Under the pieces are notes generated by a model, which did no database searches, was not told the origin of the DNA, and worked only from the letters and a program-made list of their open reading frames with translations. The translations under genes were made by a program, and so were the position numbers. From Nicoletella semolina (GTDB lineage Bacteria > Pseudomonadota > Gammaproteobacteria > Enterobacterales > Pasteurellaceae): a DNA stretch of 64,000 nt. This document shows, one piece after another, positions 48,321 to 57,300 of this stretch. Positions within the stretch are counted from its first letter, which is position 1; each line of letters opens with the position of its first letter. The stretch is from assembly GCF_004345745.1 (NCBI RefSeq), contig NZ_SLXJ01000001.1, positions 186,001 to 250,000 of the forward strand. Direction: 5' to 3'.

Positions 48321-48349
48321 TTTACTTTATTTACATAACTCTATAAAAT
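48321..48349 (+). promoter_or_regulatory. Probable sigma-70 promoter of cstA
   Basis: TTTACT (48321-48326), 17-bp spacer, TAAAAT (48344-48349). It predicts a leader of about 65 nt before the ATG at 48422. Confidence 0.4.
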
Positions 48350-48421
48350 GTAGCGGTTTTGTCAGTAATTATTTTTACAAATGGTTACTGGATAAATATT
48401 TCTCATATAGGAACATTGATT

Positions 48422-50038
48422 ATGTTGTGGTTTTTATTCTGTATAGCTCTTCTGATTTTGGGCTACTTTACTTATGGAAAGGTCGTTGAACGCGTCTTTG
48501 TGATTAACCCTAAAAAGGCAACACCTGCCTATGCAATGCAAGATGGCGTGGATTATATACCAATGTCGAAAACCAAAATTTGGTTGATTCAACTACTTAA
48601 CATTGCGGGTACAGGACCTATTTTTGGACCGATCTTAGGGGCATTATATGGACCTGTGGCAATGCTTTGGATTGTGCTAGGTTGTATTTTTGCAGGTGCT
48701 GTACACGACTACTTTTGTGGTATGTTAAGTGTGCGTAATGGCGGTGCATCAATGCCAAATCTTGCAGGTCGTTATCTTGGTCGCCCTGTCAAATATTTTA
48801 TTAATTTACTGGCTGTGGTTTTATTACTACTTGTGGGCGTTGTATTCGTCGCCAGTCCAGCCGCATTACTCAGTACGCTAACTATTGACGCATTCAGTGC
48901 ATCATCAGGGGCAATTTCACTGAATAACGCAGAAGAAATTGCACAAGCTAGTGTACAAGCTGCGACGGAGCTAACTGTCTGGGGAATGGATAAACCGACC
49001 ATTATTGCAGTGTGGACGGCGATTATTTTTGCTTATTACATCTTAGCAACTTTATTGCCAATTGATAAAATCATTGGACGCATCTACCCACTCTTTGGGG
49101 CATTATTGCTCTTTATGTCGGTTGGAATGGTTTATGGTTTAGTTTCTTCGCATTTAAGTGTAACGGATCCTATTGAGTTTTTCCGCACAGTAAATACTGA
49201 CGGGCAAGGCTTGACGTGGGAAAAATTCACACAAAATTTCCAAGTAAAAGACAATGTACCGATTTGGCCACTTCTTTTCCTGACAATTTCTTGTGGAGCG
49301 TTGTCTGGCTTCCACGCAACCCAAACACCTCTAATGGCTCGTTGTGCAGAAAATGAGAAAGAGGGACGTTTCATTTTCTATGGTGCAATGATTGCAGAAG
49401 GCGTTATTGCCCTGATTTGGTGTGCCGTTGGATTAAGTTTTTACGAAAATCCACAAGCGTTACAAAATGCCATTGATGCAGGTTCACCATCAAAAGTAGT
49501 CTATGACAGTTCAATTCACTTCTTAGGTTTTGTTGGCGGATTGTTTGCTGTGTTGGGTGTTGTTGTTTTACCTATCACTTCTGGCGATACGGCATTCCGT
49601 GCGGCTCGATTGATTATTGCAGAATTCTTCAAAATTAATCAAAGTAGCTTAATCAAACGCTTAGTCATTGCTGTACCGTTATTTGCTGTTGGTTTTATCG
49701 TCTCAAAAATTGATTTTAGTATCTTGTGGCGTTATTTCACTTGGGCAAATCAAACCACAGCAATGGTAATGCTTTGGACAGCGGCTGCTTATCTTTATCG
49801 CTATAATAAATTCCACTGGATTTGTTCCATTCCTGCGTGGTTTATTAGTACAGTTTGTTTCACCTATTTAGCATACAACAAAATCGGCTTTGGTTTAGAC
49901 TACCAACTTTCTGTCTACATCGGTTTTGGTTTAACTCTGCTTTGTATCGGACTATTCTTCACGAAACTTAAACCATTGGGTAAGATTGATGAAGACGCTT
50001 ATGTTGATGATACACTCGGTTCACACCATAGAATGTAA
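48422..50038 (+). CDS. cstA: Carbon starvation CstA-family transporter (short form)
   Basis: Polytopic inner-membrane protein of the CstA family, whose E. coli members import peptides or pyruvate. Family motifs: INPKKATPAYAMQDGVDYIP (about 27-46), LNIAGTGPIFGPILGALYGP, and SGFHATQTPLMARC. About 14 or more hydrophobic segments. The frame is open from 48359, but ATG at 48422 has AGGAA 8 bp upstream. At 538 aa it is much shorter than E. coli CstA (701) and corresponds to the short group. Substrate is uncertain; pyruvate is the better guess. Confidence 0.9.
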   Translation: MLWFLFCIALLILGYFTYGKVVERVFVINPKKATPAYAMQDGVDYIPMSKTKIWLIQLLNIAGTGPIFGPILGALYGPVAMLWIVLGCIFAGAVHDYFCGMLSVRNGGASMPNLAGRYLGRPVKYFINLLAVVLLLLVGVVFVASPAALLSTLTIDAFSASSGAISLNNAEEIAQASVQAATELTVWGMDKPTIIAVWTAIIFAYYILATLLPIDKIIGRIYPLFGALLLFMSVGMVYGLVSSHLSVTDPIEFFRTVNTDGQGLTWEKFTQNFQVKDNVPIWPLLFLTISCGALSGFHATQTPLMARCAENEKEGRFIFYGAMIAEGVIALIWCAVGLSFYENPQALQNAIDAGSPSKVVYDSSIHFLGFVGGLFAVLGVVVLPITSGDTAFRAARLIIAEFFKINQSSLIKRLVIAVPLFAVGFIVSKIDFSILWRYFTWANQTTAMVMLWTAAAYLYRYNKFHWICSIPAWFISTVCFTYLAYNKIGFGLDYQLSVYIGFGLTLLCIGLFFTKLKPLGKIDEDAYVDDTLGSHHRM

Positions 50039-50079
50039 CAACACAAAACGTAACAAAATAGAATGTAGCTTCTATCTTG

Positions 50080-50127
50080 CTCTCCCTCTGCTTTTCGACT
50101 TTTCTTTGCTAGCAGAGGGAGAATTTT
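50080..50127 (+). terminator. Terminator after cstA
   Basis: Perfect 12-bp stem TCTCCCTCTGCT / AGCAGAGGGAGA (50081-50092 with 50111-50122), 18-nt loop, then ATTTTAA. Confidence 0.75.
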
Positions 50128-50209
50128 AACATTCCAACTTGCTGCACGTTATTTCACAGCTCTCATTGACGAAGAAGCGATTTGCAGGACTGAGGAAGAT
50201 AAAACCACT

Positions 50210-51007
50210 ATGCGATTTTTTGATACACACACTCACCTTGATTTTCTATCACAAGCCTTGAATTGTCCTATTGGAGAACTCACTAAAAATGCCCAACAAC
50301 AAGGAATTGAACGTCTACTTATCGTAGCCATCAGTGCAAAAAATTTTGAAAAAGTAACCGCTTGTGCCAAGCAATTCCCCTTGCAATTACGCTACGGTTT
50401 AGGATTACACCCACTTTACATCGAACAGCATCAAGAACGAGACCTTGCTATTCTTGAACAACTACTGGCACAACAAGATCCATTATGTACTGCCGTAGCC
50501 GAAATTGGGCTAGAACGTGCAGTAGAATCCCTTCGTTGTAACGAAATGTGGAAAAAACAATGTATGTTTTTGGAGAGACAATTGCTGCTCGCTAAGCGGT
50601 ACGATTTGCCCATTAATTTACATTCTCGCCAAAGCCATGATCAGCTTTTTCCTTTCTTAAAAAAAGCACAATTAGCCCGAACAGGGGTCGTACACGGTTT
50701 TGCAGGCAGCTATGAGCAAGCAAAACGTTTTGTTGATTTAGGTTATAAAATTGGGGTGGGCGGAACAATTACTTATCAGCGAGCCAATAAAACTCGTGAA
50801 ACTATCCGAAAATTACCGCTTGATGCCCTTCTCCTTGAAACCGATTGCCCTGATATGCCTGTTTTTGGATTCCAAGGGCAACCAAACCGCCCAGAATATA
50901 TGAAAGTTACTTTTCAGACCTTATGCGAATTACGCACTGAAACCGCAGAGCAGGTTGCAAAGACCATCTGGCATACCAGCGAGCAATTATTTTGGTCATC
51001 ACTTTAA
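50210..51007 (+). CDS. TatD-family metal-dependent hydrolase (YjjV-like)
   Basis: TatD-type TIM-barrel hydrolase, probably a metal-dependent nuclease or deacylase. The metal ligands are visible: HTH at residues 7-9 (FFDTHTHLDF), AVAEIGLE (Glu), INLHSRQSHDQ (His), VVHGFAGS (His) and LLLETDCPDMP (Asp). PNRPEYMKVTFQTLCEL near the end fits the YjjV branch. Length 265 aa is normal. Confidence 0.9.
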   Translation: MRFFDTHTHLDFLSQALNCPIGELTKNAQQQGIERLLIVAISAKNFEKVTACAKQFPLQLRYGLGLHPLYIEQHQERDLAILEQLLAQQDPLCTAVAEIGLERAVESLRCNEMWKKQCMFLERQLLLAKRYDLPINLHSRQSHDQLFPFLKKAQLARTGVVHGFAGSYEQAKRFVDLGYKIGVGGTITYQRANKTRETIRKLPLDALLLETDCPDMPVFGFQGQPNRPEYMKVTFQTLCELRTETAEQVAKTIWHTSEQLFWSSL

Positions 51008-51044
51008 TTATTCGCCATATTCTTGATTTAACTCGTTTTTAAGT

Positions 51045-51722
51045 TTAGGTTTTAGCTAATGCCCAAACCTGAATTTCACTCACATTTTGCTTGAGCAGTT
51101 CCAAAGCAATCGCATTTAGCGTAGAGCCTGTTGTAATCACATCATCAAGTATCGCAACATGCTGGTACGGCAGTCGTGGTTGATAGAAAAATGCCCCTTT
51201 AAGATTTTTTTGTCGTTGGCTAGACGATAAATTTCTTTGCGGTGTTGTTTTACGAACCCGAACCAAGCTGTCAGTATCTAAAGGTATATTTAGCCATTTT
51301 GCCAGCGGACGAGCTAATAATTCAGCTTGATTATAACCACGCTGCCAATGTCTTTGCCAAAAAAGAGGGACAGGTAAAATCACTTCTGGCAATGTTAAGT
51401 GATGCTCTCGTCTGGCTTGACGTACAGCGAGGTAAAGTAATCTCGCAAGTGCTTCATCTAAATAATAATGCTGCTGAAATTTAAAACGATGAACCCATTC
51501 GACAAGCGGTGGTTTATAGTGAGAAATTTGTACAAGACGCTGCCATTTCGGCTCATCACGCAAACAGTTACCACAATGACGCTGAGCTTCCAATAAAGTT
51601 GCACCACACCGTCCACAGTATGGTGTTTTCTGAACCTGCTTGATACAGAGGGAACAAAATCCGTGTTCCGCAAGGGCTAATTTTTGCAAACAGTGAAAAC
51701 AACGAAAATTCCAGTCATTCAT
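51045..51722 (-). CDS. comF: Competence protein ComF (phosphoribosyltransferase-like)
   Basis: ComF is needed in H. influenzae for translocated DNA to reach the cytosol. N-terminal zinc ribbon with CFHCLQKLALAEHGFCSLC (from residue 8) and then CGRCGATL and CGNC. The C-terminal part is a PRTase fold with the PRPP loop VAILDDVITTGSTLNAIA (about 192-209). RGYNQAELLARPLAKWLN is a ComF signature. Length 225 aa is normal. A CRP-S site lies 57-80 bp upstream, consistent with Sxy control. Confidence 0.93.
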   Translation of the reverse strand: MNDWNFRCFHCLQKLALAEHGFCSLCIKQVQKTPYCGRCGATLLEAQRHCGNCLRDEPKWQRLVQISHYKPPLVEWVHRFKFQQHYYLDEALARLLYLAVRQARREHHLTLPEVILPVPLFWQRHWQRGYNQAELLARPLAKWLNIPLDTDSLVRVRKTTPQRNLSSSQRQKNLKGAFFYQPRLPYQHVAILDDVITTGSTLNAIALELLKQNVSEIQVWALAKT

Positions 51723-51777
51723 TTTTGCTCCTAGGTTTGCTACACTGTAGCAAGTTTTTAACCTAATATTTCAGCTA

Positions 51778-51801
51778 TTTTTGCGATACTGATCGAAAAA
51801 A
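51778..51801. promoter_or_regulatory. CRP-S (Sxy-dependent) competence site upstream of comF
   Basis: TGCGAT-ACTG-ATCGAA flanked by T and A runs, the same half-sites and 4-bp spacer as at pilA. It lies between comF (minus strand) and the Cof-type gene (plus strand). It most likely serves comF, because its centre is 68 bp from the comF start; the divergent gene starts 44 bp away. Confidence 0.85.
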
Positions 51802-51832
51802 TATAATAAATTATCATTTTCTGGAGAACATT

Positions 51833-52660
51833 ATGGAAACATTACAAGCCACTCAACCCCCAAAAGCCCCAATAAAAATTGTTTTTTTCGATATTGATGA
51901 TACCTTGTATATGAAAAAAACAGAGACCATTCCCTCTTCAATTTTTCAGCAAGTAATTCCTCGTTTAAAGCTCAACAATATTATCCCAGCTATAGCAACA
52001 GGTCGAACCTACAGTGCTTTCCCTGAAGCACTTAAACCTCTGATTAATTCAGGGGCATTCGAATTATTTGTAACAACAAACGGACAATATAATTTGTATA
52101 AAGGCAAGGTAATTAGTCAGTACCCACTCTCGACAGAACGTGTAGAACGTATCATTCAGAAGTTTCAAGCTCTGAATATTGAATATGCGTTTGTTTGTCC
52201 CGAACAAGTGGCTGTATCAAAAGATAGTCCTGAAATACAAGAAGCATTGCTACCAATTAAATCGGATTATTTGGTTGATCCCGATTATTATTTAAACCAC
52301 ACCGTATTACAAATGCTAGCGTTTTTCCCTGAAGAGCGTTTACAAGAAGTCATCGATGCCGATGTGTTAGAAGATGATTTGAAAGAAGTTCGCTGGCATT
52401 CTTATTCCGTTGATATCCTTGCGAAGGAAAACTCTAAAGCTCGAGGTATCAAAGATGTATTACAGTACCTTGAGCTAGACATTGAAAATGCAATGGCATT
52501 TGGTGATGGATTAAATGATCTCGAAATGCTAAGTTCGGTTGGTTATGGTGTTGCAATGGGTAATGCGGAAAATGAACTAAAGGCGGTTGCTAATTTCGTT
52601 ACCCTACCGATTGATGATGAGGGTATTTTATACGCTCTAGAGAAACTTGAAGTCATATAA
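51833..52660 (+). CDS. Cof-type HAD-IIB family phosphatase
   Basis: Haloacid dehalogenase phosphatase with a type IIB cap, likely acting on sugar phosphates or flavin nucleotides; substrate unknown. Motif I FFDIDDTLYM (about 19-28), motif II AIATGRT, motif III Lys in ENSKARGIKDVL, and motif IV AFGDGLNDLEML (about 222-233). The cap covers about 85-190. Length 275 aa. ATG follows CTGGAGAA. It is divergent from comF across the CRP-S site. Confidence 0.9.
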   Translation: METLQATQPPKAPIKIVFFDIDDTLYMKKTETIPSSIFQQVIPRLKLNNIIPAIATGRTYSAFPEALKPLINSGAFELFVTTNGQYNLYKGKVISQYPLSTERVERIIQKFQALNIEYAFVCPEQVAVSKDSPEIQEALLPIKSDYLVDPDYYLNHTVLQMLAFFPEERLQEVIDADVLEDDLKEVRWHSYSVDILAKENSKARGIKDVLQYLELDIENAMAFGDGLNDLEMLSSVGYGVAMGNAENELKAVANFVTLPIDDEGILYALEKLEVI

Positions 52661-52742
52661 CTTGTTATGTTTCTCTAATATCATTATTGTTACGCCATTT
52701 AATTTACTGGCTCATTATATTACTTCATTCTTAAATACATTT

Positions 52743-54230
52743 ATGAAAAATAAACATATTCTCTTTCTTAGTACAGTTTTGGTAACTGGGGCAAGCCTAG
52801 CGAATGCCCAGCAGCAAAGTAGCCAACAACAGCTATCCGAACGCTTAAATGATCTACGTGTGCAATCAGAAATACAATCTCATCACACAAAACCTAATTT
52901 ACCTGAAAAAACCGAGCAAATCTCTAATCATCAGCGTGACTCATCTATCTCAATGTCAAAAGCAGAGCTGAGAAACTATCCAGATTTAGTCATGCGAGCA
53001 TTGGTGCCTGCGATATTACAGGGGAACATTGAAAATGTTGAATTACTTTATCCAATATATCAACAGATTCCTGAACAATATCACGATCCAATTATCACTC
53101 ATTGGTCAGAGGCAATTTTAGCTAAGCAGAAACAAGACTACCCAAAATCTATTCGATTATATCGACAAATTATTGCAGAAAATAAAGAGATTCTGCCCGC
53201 TCGTTTGCAGCTTGCGATTACGTTGTTTGAAGACAATCAGCTTGAGGCAGCCGAAGATCAATTAACTAAACTGCGTACTGAACCATTAGCAACAGAAATT
53301 CACATCCTCATTGAACGATATCTAGCAGCGATTAACCAACGTGATCGTTGGAATTTCAACGGTGGCGTAACCTATTTACGTGATCCTAATATTAATAATG
53401 CCCCTAAAAATAATATAATTCGAACAAACAATAACCAAGGAAGACTGACAGGTTCGACGCCTGAAAGTGCTGAAGGGGTTGGATTTAATGCAGATATTGG
53501 TAAAAAATGGTCTTGGGGAAATGGCTTTTTTAATGAATTACGTTTAAATAGTAACGGAAAATATCTCTGGGATAACAAAAAATATAACGAGGCAAATTTG
53601 CGTGGCAGCATTGGTTTAGGATTTCAAAATGCCAAATATAACATTGCCGCACTACCATTTGTTGCTCAATACCTATACGCAGGCGGATCAAATCAAAGTG
53701 AAACCTTAAAGCGATTCTCTACGACTTACGGCGTAACAACTGAAATGAATTACTGGCTGCAACCAAAATGGCGCTGGAATATAAATTATGAATATGGCGA
53801 ACAACGCTACCGTAGCCGTTTACATCTCAATGGCAACTACCATTTTATCTCTACGGGACTACTCTATTTTGCAAATGCCAAACAGTATTGGGCACTTAAT
53901 TTGAACTATAACCGTACATCAACCCGAGATAAAGATGACAGTTTTTTCCGCCGTGGAGCAGGGTTAGGTTGGGGACAAGAATGGGGCTATGGTTTCTCCA
54001 CACATCTTTCATTCAATATCGCCCAAAAAGTGCATAAAGCTCCAACATTAATTTTAGGTTTACAGCGTAATAAAGAATACAGTGTCCAAGTATCAACGTG
54101 GAATAGAGCTATCCATTTTGGGGGAATTACACCACGTCTAACTTATTCTTATAACAAGGTAAAAAGCAACCACCAATTCACCACTTATGATAAACATCGT
54201 GTCTTTGTCGAGTTTAGTAAGCAGTTTTAA
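52743..54230 (+). CDS. Surface lipoprotein assembly modifier (Slam, DUF560)
   Basis: Outer-membrane protein of the Slam family, which moves lipoproteins such as TbpB or HpuA to the cell surface. Signal peptide about 1-22 (ends ANA). Residues about 65-205 form a TPR-like helical periplasmic domain (YPKSIRLYRQIIAENKEI, LPARLQLAITLFEDNQLEAA). Residues about 210-495 are a beta-barrel with alternating aromatic strands, ending VEFSKQF. The frame is open from 52647 but that part overlaps the preceding gene; ATG at 52743 starts the signal peptide, although no clear ribosome binding site is seen. No lipoprotein gene is adjacent. Confidence 0.9.
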   Translation: MKNKHILFLSTVLVTGASLANAQQQSSQQQLSERLNDLRVQSEIQSHHTKPNLPEKTEQISNHQRDSSISMSKAELRNYPDLVMRALVPAILQGNIENVELLYPIYQQIPEQYHDPIITHWSEAILAKQKQDYPKSIRLYRQIIAENKEILPARLQLAITLFEDNQLEAAEDQLTKLRTEPLATEIHILIERYLAAINQRDRWNFNGGVTYLRDPNINNAPKNNIIRTNNNQGRLTGSTPESAEGVGFNADIGKKWSWGNGFFNELRLNSNGKYLWDNKKYNEANLRGSIGLGFQNAKYNIAALPFVAQYLYAGGSNQSETLKRFSTTYGVTTEMNYWLQPKWRWNINYEYGEQRYRSRLHLNGNYHFISTGLLYFANAKQYWALNLNYNRTSTRDKDDSFFRRGAGLGWGQEWGYGFSTHLSFNIAQKVHKAPTLILGLQRNKEYSVQVSTWNRAIHFGGITPRLTYSYNKVKSNHQFTTYDKHRVFVEFSKQF

Positions 54231-54385
54231 TTGATTCCCTCCGTGCATGGAGGAATGGAATATTAAGGCAAAGAAAAGGTCTAAAAATTGCAAAATTTAA
54301 AAACTACCATTTTTTTCGATTTTAGGTACAATAGTCGTATTATCTGAGATAACTAAAGCAATTTTTTACTTCTTTGGAGCTACCT

Positions 54386-57300
54386 ATGCATTTACCAAAC
54401 ACTTTATTCAACAAAAATACCATATCCCTTGCTATTTTAGCCGCGTGGGGAGTTGGAGTTCATTTGCCTGCTTATGCTTCTGTTATTCGTAGCGATGTGC
54501 CATACTCTGATTTTAGAGATTTTGCTGAAAACCGAGGACGCTTTACAGTAGGAGCGAGCAATATTCCTGTCTATAATAAAGATGGGCAAAAAATCGGTGA
54601 GGTAATGCAAGACGTGCCAATGCCCGATTTTGCCCCTGTTCGTGCACAAAATGCGGTAGCGACCTTGGTTAGATCCCAATATGGTGAGAGTGTTCAGCAT
54701 AATACTGGTTATGGTAACATGATTTTTGGGCATGCTGAGGAGCATGAGGATCTTGGCAATCCTTATTCATATGATATTGTGGCAGTCAGTGAGTATCGTA
54801 ATGTAGATTATCATGTAACAAGATTGAAAAAATTGGTTACCGAAACAGGACCAGCAAATATTGAACGCATACGCCCACAGTATTCCAGTGCTTATTTAGA
54901 TAAAGAACGCTACCCTGTATTTGCTCGGTTAGGTAGCGGCACACAGGTAGTGCGAGATGAAAATGGTAACAGTACCAAACTGCATGGCGGATACCATTCT
55001 ACTTTAGGAGGTACGCCATTGCTACTACGTGGCAATAAGGACAAAAGAGGACGTAATTGGCTAGATAATATCGGCAGTTCTGATGTGCGTGATAGCCCAA
55101 TGATGACTTTCTCTCAAGCTGGGGACAGTGGCTCTCCTTGGTTTGTCTATGACAAGCAGGAGAAAAAATGGGTATTAATTGGGGCGATGTCTGCGATTGG
55201 TGGAAAAAATAAGCATGTTTACACCAGTGTCACTAGAACTGATCCAAGTAAAATTCGTGATGTAGAAAGTGATAATCAAGTATTTGCTCTTGAAACAGGC
55301 GATTTTCAGTGGGCTGTGGCAGATCAAAGTAATCAGAGCCAACTGATTCATCTTACTGATAATCAAACGGATAAAACCTACTCTGTTGATGTCGCTGATT
55401 TGAGTAAAAAAAGCAAAGATAAAAATCGTAATCGCCCATCTTTGCATCACGGTAAGGCAGTGGAATTTTATGACGGTAGAAATCCAATTAATTTGACACT
55501 GACCAGTGCGATTAATCAAGGGGCTGGGGCGTTGATTTTTAATGGCGATGCTAATGTTCGTGCTAAAGATGACAACAGCAGCTTCACCCATCAAGGGGCG
55601 GGTGTTGTAGTGAACAATGGTACGGTACATTGGGGCGTGCATAACCCTAAAGGCGATCGACTCTCCAAGATCGGTAATGGTACACTGATTGTTGATGGTA
55701 CTGGCGAGAACTTAGGTAGTATCAGCGTCGGCGAAGGAACGGTAGAATTACGCCAGAAAGCCGATTCACAAGGTAAGCAGCAGGCGTTTGCTGAAGTGGG
55801 AATTGTCAGTGGGCGATCTAAAGTGGTGTTAGCCGATGCTAAGCAGGTACCAACCAGCGGCATTGTGTTTGGTTTTCGTGGCGGTAATCTAGATGTTGCG
55901 GGTAACAATCTTGAATTTACGCACATTCGTCACCTTGATGAAGGGGCGGTCATAAGTAATTCATCGACCAATACAGCTACTCTTACATTTAAACAAAAAG
56001 CACAGTTGCGTACTTTTAATGGTTTTATCGGACAAATTGCCGATGAAAAAGTCGGTTATAAAACTACTGTCAAACAAGAAAACATAAACATTAACTTTAG
56101 TCCTGACAATAAAGATGCACGTCTTGTATTCAATGGTGGTTTAAATATTAAACAGCTATCAGTGAAAAAAGGCAGCGTGGTTTTTGCTGGTACGCCAGTT
56201 TCTCATGCCAAAGTCAATGGTGTAGAAGAATTTCGTGAGTCAGACTGGATTGACCGCAGTTTTGCTGTTGATCAGATTGAGCTGGCACAAGGTACAAAAT
56301 TTGAAACCATTCGTAATGTTGCAAAATTAGATGCAAATATTACCGCTGGTGCGGATACTCAAATCCGTATAGGACACCAGCAGGGTGAAAGTGTTAATTG
56401 TGCACGCTCTTATTTTAGCGGGCTAACTCATTGTACTGCAAACAGCACTTTACAAACTAGCAATTATCAAGCACTTCCAACAACCCAATTAACAGGTAAT
56501 TTGACACTTAATGGCAATGCCCAAGCACATTTTGGCAAAAGCCGTTTTGATGGCAAAATACAGGGCGAACAGACAAGCCAAGTGGCATTTCATCAAGATA
56601 GCTCATGGCATTTAACAGAAGATAGCCAAGTGGGGCAGTTGTCGCTAACTGATACCAATATTTATCTTAATGATGCAACCTCCAAAAATAAAGCCTATAC
56701 TTTACAGGTGCTGGGTGATTTGTTAGGCAGTGGACGTTTTCATTTGCGGTTTGACACCCAAACAGGGGCGTACGATCGTGTTGAGGTGAAAGGTAAGGTA
56801 GAAAATGCTCAAACAGTTGTTATTTACCCAACAGGCATAGAGCCAAAATTGATCAATGATCGCTTAACGTTTGTTAATGCACCAAATGGATCAGGTAAAT
56901 TTAACCTGAAAAATGGCGAGCAAACAGTCAATCAGATTGACTTAGGTGCATACCGCTATCAAGTGGATACTCAAGGGGGGTTAAGTTTAGTTTCTCCTGT
57001 TGCAGCACCGAATCCAGTACAGCCTGCGGCTATGCAGGTCTCAGCTGTATCAGAAGTTGCACCACAAGCATTGTCTACAAGTTCAAATAATAGCAATACT
57101 GAACAGGTCCAAGCCTTAGAAGCTCAAGTTGCAGATAGACGAGAGATGCCTTCTGAAATCACCTTACCAAAAATGCAAAAGGCTTCTTATAATGACAGTC
57201 AATCAATGGTTCAAAATGAGATCATCAGCCGCTATAGTAATGCTGCATTGTCAGAATTTACTGCCCTTGGCAATGCACTGCAGGCTTATACGCCAAACTC

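Larger units (their letters stand above)
48074..48421. promoter_or_regulatory. 348-bp intergenic region between divergent htrA and cstA
   Basis: No gene is seen. It is very AT-rich. It holds the probable htrA promoter at its left end and a probable cstA promoter at its right end. No complete CRP (TGTGA-N6-TCACA) site was found, although cstA of E. coli is CRP-controlled. Confidence 0.6.

Noticed and set aside
48074-48421. CRP site for cstA
   Set aside because: TATCACGC at about 48288-48295 resembles a half-site only; no partner TGTGA at the right distance.
54231-54385. Phase-variable repeat tract upstream of the S6 autotransporter
   Set aside because: Only short A/T runs are present (up to seven T); no tetranucleotide or long homopolymer repeat was found there or in the start region.
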